NCBI RefSeq assembly: GCF_002549775.1
Contig: NZ_NMTR01000021.1
Span: forward strand, 248,001 to 312,000
Direction: 5' to 3'
Source: Faecalibacterium langellae
GTDB taxonomy: Bacteria; Bacillota; Clostridia; Oscillospirales; Ruminococcaceae
DNA: 64,000 nt
Shown: positions 61,960-64,000 of the stretch, in pieces
Layout of the letters: each line of letters begins with the position of its first letter
Position numbering within the stretch: position 1 is the first letter of the stretch
Notes under the pieces: model-generated
The model's input: only the letters and a program-made list of their open reading frames with translations
The model's database searches: none
Told to the model about the DNA's origin: nothing
Position numbers and translations under genes: made by a program

Positions 61960-63126
61960 ATGGAAAAGAGAGTATCGGCGGTGCTGGTGGCGGCAGGGTC
62001 TTCCACCCGGATGGGCTTTGATAAGCTCAGCTTTGATCTGGGCGGTGAGACGGTGCTGCGCTGCAGCATCCGTGCGTTTGAGCAGTGCCCGCTGGTGACG
62101 GAGATCGTTCTGGTGGCGGGCAAAAACCGTGCGTTTGTGGAGCAGCAGGCTGCGGACTGCACAAAGCCCGTGCAGATCGTGCCCGGCGGTGCCACCCGCG
62201 CCGAGAGCGCGAAAAATGGCGTTCTGGCGGCAAAAGGGGACATCGTGGCGGTGCACGACGCGGCCCGGCCCTTCGTGAGCCAGCCGGTCATCACGGCGGC
62301 ATTGGAAGCTGCCGCCCGCAGCGGGGCCGCTGCCCCTGCCGTGCCGGTGAAGGATACCATCAAAACGGCGGTGCGCGGTGACGGCAAGACCGTGCCGGAG
62401 GCCTGCCTTGTGCAGACCACGCCCGACCGCAGCACCCTGTATGCGGTGCAGACGCCCCAGTGCTTTGACCGCGCCGAATATCTGGCAGCACTGGGGGAGC
62501 TGGACGCTGAGAAGGCCCGGCGCGTCACCGATGATTGCAGCCTGTTCGAGCTGACCGGCCGCGCCGTGCAGCTGACCCAGGGCGATTACGCCAACCTGAA
62601 GATCACCACCCGGGAGGACCTGCCCCGCCCGGCACAGAAAGAGGAACCGAAAATGCGCATTGGACACGGTTATGATGTACATCGCCTGGTGGAGGGCCGC
62701 AGGCTCATTCTGGGCGGCGTGGACGTCCCGTTTGAGAAGGGGCTGCTGGGCCACTCCGACGCCGATGTGCTGACCCACGCGGTGATGGATGCCGTGCTGG
62801 GCGCGGCGGCGCTGGGGGATATCGGCCAGCATTTCCCGGACAATGACCCGGCTTACTCCGGTGCCGACAGCCTCAAGCTGGCCCGCCGCGTGGCCGAAAT
62901 TTTAAAGGAGCACGGCTGGCGCATTGAAAACATCGACGCAACGCTGCTGTGCCAGCGCCCGAAGCTGGCGCCCCACATCCCGGCTATGCGCCGGAACCTG
63001 GCGGATGCCTTCGGCCTGCCGGTGGACGCCGTGAGCGTGAAGGCCACCACCGAGGAACATCTGGGCTTTACCGGCGAAGGCCTGGGCATCGCCGCCCATG
63101 CCGTTGCCCTCATCGAAACGCTGTAA
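61960..63126 (+). CDS. ispDF: Bifunctional IspD-IspF (MEP pathway isoprenoid synthesis)
   Basis: Fusion of 2-C-methylerythritol 4-phosphate cytidylyltransferase (IspD) and 2-C-methylerythritol 2,4-cyclodiphosphate synthase (IspF), the third and fifth steps of the MEP pathway. IspD covers about 1-222: [23 protein letters not shown], and TDDCSLFE are its motifs. IspF covers about 232-388, with metal ligands Asp239 and His241 (GYDVHRL), [15 protein letters not shown] and [15 protein letters not shown] ten-residue linker joins them. 388 aa, one continuous frame. ATG 61960 has only a weak AGGCAGG upstream; GTG 61951 is an alternative. cdaA follows 15 bases later. Confidence 0.95.
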   Translation: MEKRVSAVLVAAGSSTRMGFDKLSFDLGGETVLRCSIRAFEQCPLVTEIVLVAGKNRAFVEQQAADCTKPVQIVPGGATRAESAKNGVLAAKGDIVAVHDAARPFVSQPVITAALEAAARSGAAAPAVPVKDTIKTAVRGDGKTVPEACLVQTTPDRSTLYAVQTPQCFDRAEYLAALGELDAEKARRVTDDCSLFELTGRAVQLTQGDYANLKITTREDLPRPAQKEEPKMRIGHGYDVHRLVEGRRLILGGVDVPFEKGLLGHSDADVLTHAVMDAVLGAAALGDIGQHFPDNDPAYSGADSLKLARRVAEILKEHGWRIENIDATLLCQRPKLAPHIPAMRRNLADAFGLPVDAVSVKATTEEHLGFTGEGLGIAAHAVALIETL

Positions 63127-63141
63127 CGGGAGTGTGCACCA

Positions 63142-64000
63142 ATGACTCTGAATGCGATCATTGCAAATTTCCAGACCTTCAAGATCGTGGATCTGCTTGA
63201 TATCATCATCATTGCGTTCCTGATCTATCAGGTGCTGGGCATCATCAACCGCACCCGCGCCGGGCAGCTGGCCAAGGGCGCGCTGATCGTGCTGGCCGTT
63301 TATCTGGTGGCCAACACTTTGAACATGCGCACCGTCACCTGGCTGCTGAACTCACTGCTGCAGGTGGGCCTGCTGACGCTGGTGGTGCTGTTCCAGCCGG
63401 AGATCCGCCGCGCGCTGGAGCGCATGGGCCAGACCGACCAGTGGACGGCAAAGCTGTTCAACGTGAAGGGCCGCTACAACGACCCCAGCCTGAAGGGCGC
63501 ATGGCGCAGCGCCATCATTGCCATCTGCGACGCGGCCGAGCGCTTCTCGGAGACCAAGACCGGCGCACTGATCGTGCTGGAACGCCACACGAACCTTTCT
63601 GAGATCGTGCGCACCGGCACCCCGGTGAACAGTGCGGTCAATCTGGAAGTGCTGGGCACCATCTTCTACGAGGGCACCCCGCTGCACGACGGCGCGGCCA
63701 TCATCGAAAACGGACGCATCAAGGCGGCAGGCTGTGTGCTGCCCCTTTCCAATAATCTTGATCTCGGCAAGGACATGGGCACCCGCCACCGCGCCTGCCT
63801 GGGCATTGCCGAAAACTCGGACGCCATCGCCATCGTGGTGAGCGAGGAGACCGGCATCATCTCCATGGCGAAGAACGGCGTGCTGATCCGCCATTTTGAC
63901 CGCCAGACCCTTTACACCCGCCTGATCGACGAGATGATCCCCAAGGAGACCGCCGCCGAGAAGACGACCGCCAGCGGCTGGAAGGGCCAGCTCAGCCGTC
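63142..64000 (+). CDS. cdaA: Diadenylate cyclase CdaA, 3' end cut off
   Basis: Membrane enzyme making c-di-AMP from two ATP. 286 codons are seen and the frame is open at the window end. Three membrane helices (about 15-37, 41-60 and 68-86) precede the DAC domain, whose two signature motifs are intact: DGA in PLHDGAAII (Asp183) and GTRHRA (Arg215-His216-Arg217). ATG 63142 with GGGAG upstream, 15 bases after ispDF. In most Firmicutes a ybbR-like regulator follows, which would lie beyond this window. Its opposing enzyme GdpP is at 20320. Confidence 0.95.
   Translation, partial: MTLNAIIANFQTFKIVDLLDIIIIAFLIYQVLGIINRTRAGQLAKGALIVLAVYLVANTLNMRTVTWLLNSLLQVGLLTLVVLFQPEIRRALERMGQTDQWTAKLFNVKGRYNDPSLKGAWRSAIIAICDAAERFSETKTGALIVLERHTNLSEIVRTGTPVNSAVNLEVLGTIFYEGTPLHDGAAIIENGRIKAAGCVLPLSNNLDLGKDMGTRHRACLGIAENSDAIAIVVSEETGIISMAKNGVLIRHFDRQTLYTRLIDEMIPKETAAEKTTASGWKGQLSR

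Overview
The window is a gene-dense stretch of chromosome from a Gram-positive, low-oxygen Clostridia-type bacterium with GC-rich coding DNA. The gene sets and orders (maf-mreBCD-PBP2, gdpP-rplI-dnaB, tilS-hpt-ftsH, bmp-ABC nucleoside importer, zapA-U32 protein) are those of Firmicutes. The intergenic style, with AT-rich sigma-A-like promoters, strong hairpin terminators and recurring short intergenic repeats, makes a Faecalibacterium-like Oscillospiraceae/Ruminococcaceae member my best guess. No taxonomic marker here proves it. There is no sign of phage, plasmid, transposase, CRISPR or tRNA genes; the only recognisable structural RNA is RNase P RNA.

Layout: 1-1147 (minus) SPFH protein plus NfeD. 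1293-5627 (minus) GH13 glucan hydrolase and glycogen phosphorylase. 6054-9897 (plus) zapA, a U32 protein, dut between two inverted intergenic repeats, and maf. 10053-14935 mreB, mreC, mreD and PBP2. 15114-16969 methylglyoxal synthase, then a leucine-rich-repeat surface protein whose promoter spacer holds an 11-G tract. 17060-18051 (minus) rnhA and a degenerate MnmA-like gene. 18453-23421 RNase J, GdpP and UDP-galactopyranose mutase. 23422-23845 gene-free repeat DNA. 23926-31155 rplI, dnaB, tilS, hpt, ftsH and a tail-anchored zinc-ribbon protein. 31229-34958 a HEPN-like membrane protein, a LacI-family regulator with its probable operator, a HAD phosphatase and CutC. 35045-37270 (minus) pyk-luxS. 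37716-38894 deoB. 38955-42965 (minus) nadE, a NusG-domain-II protein and an LCP protein. 43133-43478 (minus) rnpB. 43572-46566 a RluD-type pseudouridine synthase and an M23 peptidase. 46640-54745 a nucleoside uptake and salvage block: deoD, cdd, lipoprotein, ATPase, two permeases, pyrimidine-nucleoside phosphorylase. 54915-57737 trkA-trkH. 57907-59445 (minus) comM. 59607-64000 a small unknown gene, phosphoglucomutase, an ispD-ispF fusion and cdaA, which runs off the end.

Several threads connect. The c-di-AMP cyclase (cdaA), a GdpP-type phosphodiesterase and the Trk potassium system, a known class of c-di-AMP target, all lie here. Nucleosides imported by the Bmp/ABC system would be cleaved by DeoD and Pdp, with DeoB, Cdd and Hpt completing salvage. 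Glucose-1-phosphate released by glycogen phosphorylase would be converted by the phosphoglucomutase. Shape and wall functions are spread over mreBCD-PBP2, LCP, M23 peptidase, ZapA and Glf.

Most noteworthy: the G-tract promoter of the surface protein (a classic phase-variation layout), divergent rnpB and pseudouridine-synthase promoters sharing one palindromic -35 hexamer, an 18-bp palindrome at the nadE start site, a repeat hairpin whose outer stem shows compensatory changes between two copies, and two neighbouring C-terminally anchored proteins of unknown function, one with four acidic-x-T-R-V/I motifs and one with a HEPN-type R-N-x3-H motif.
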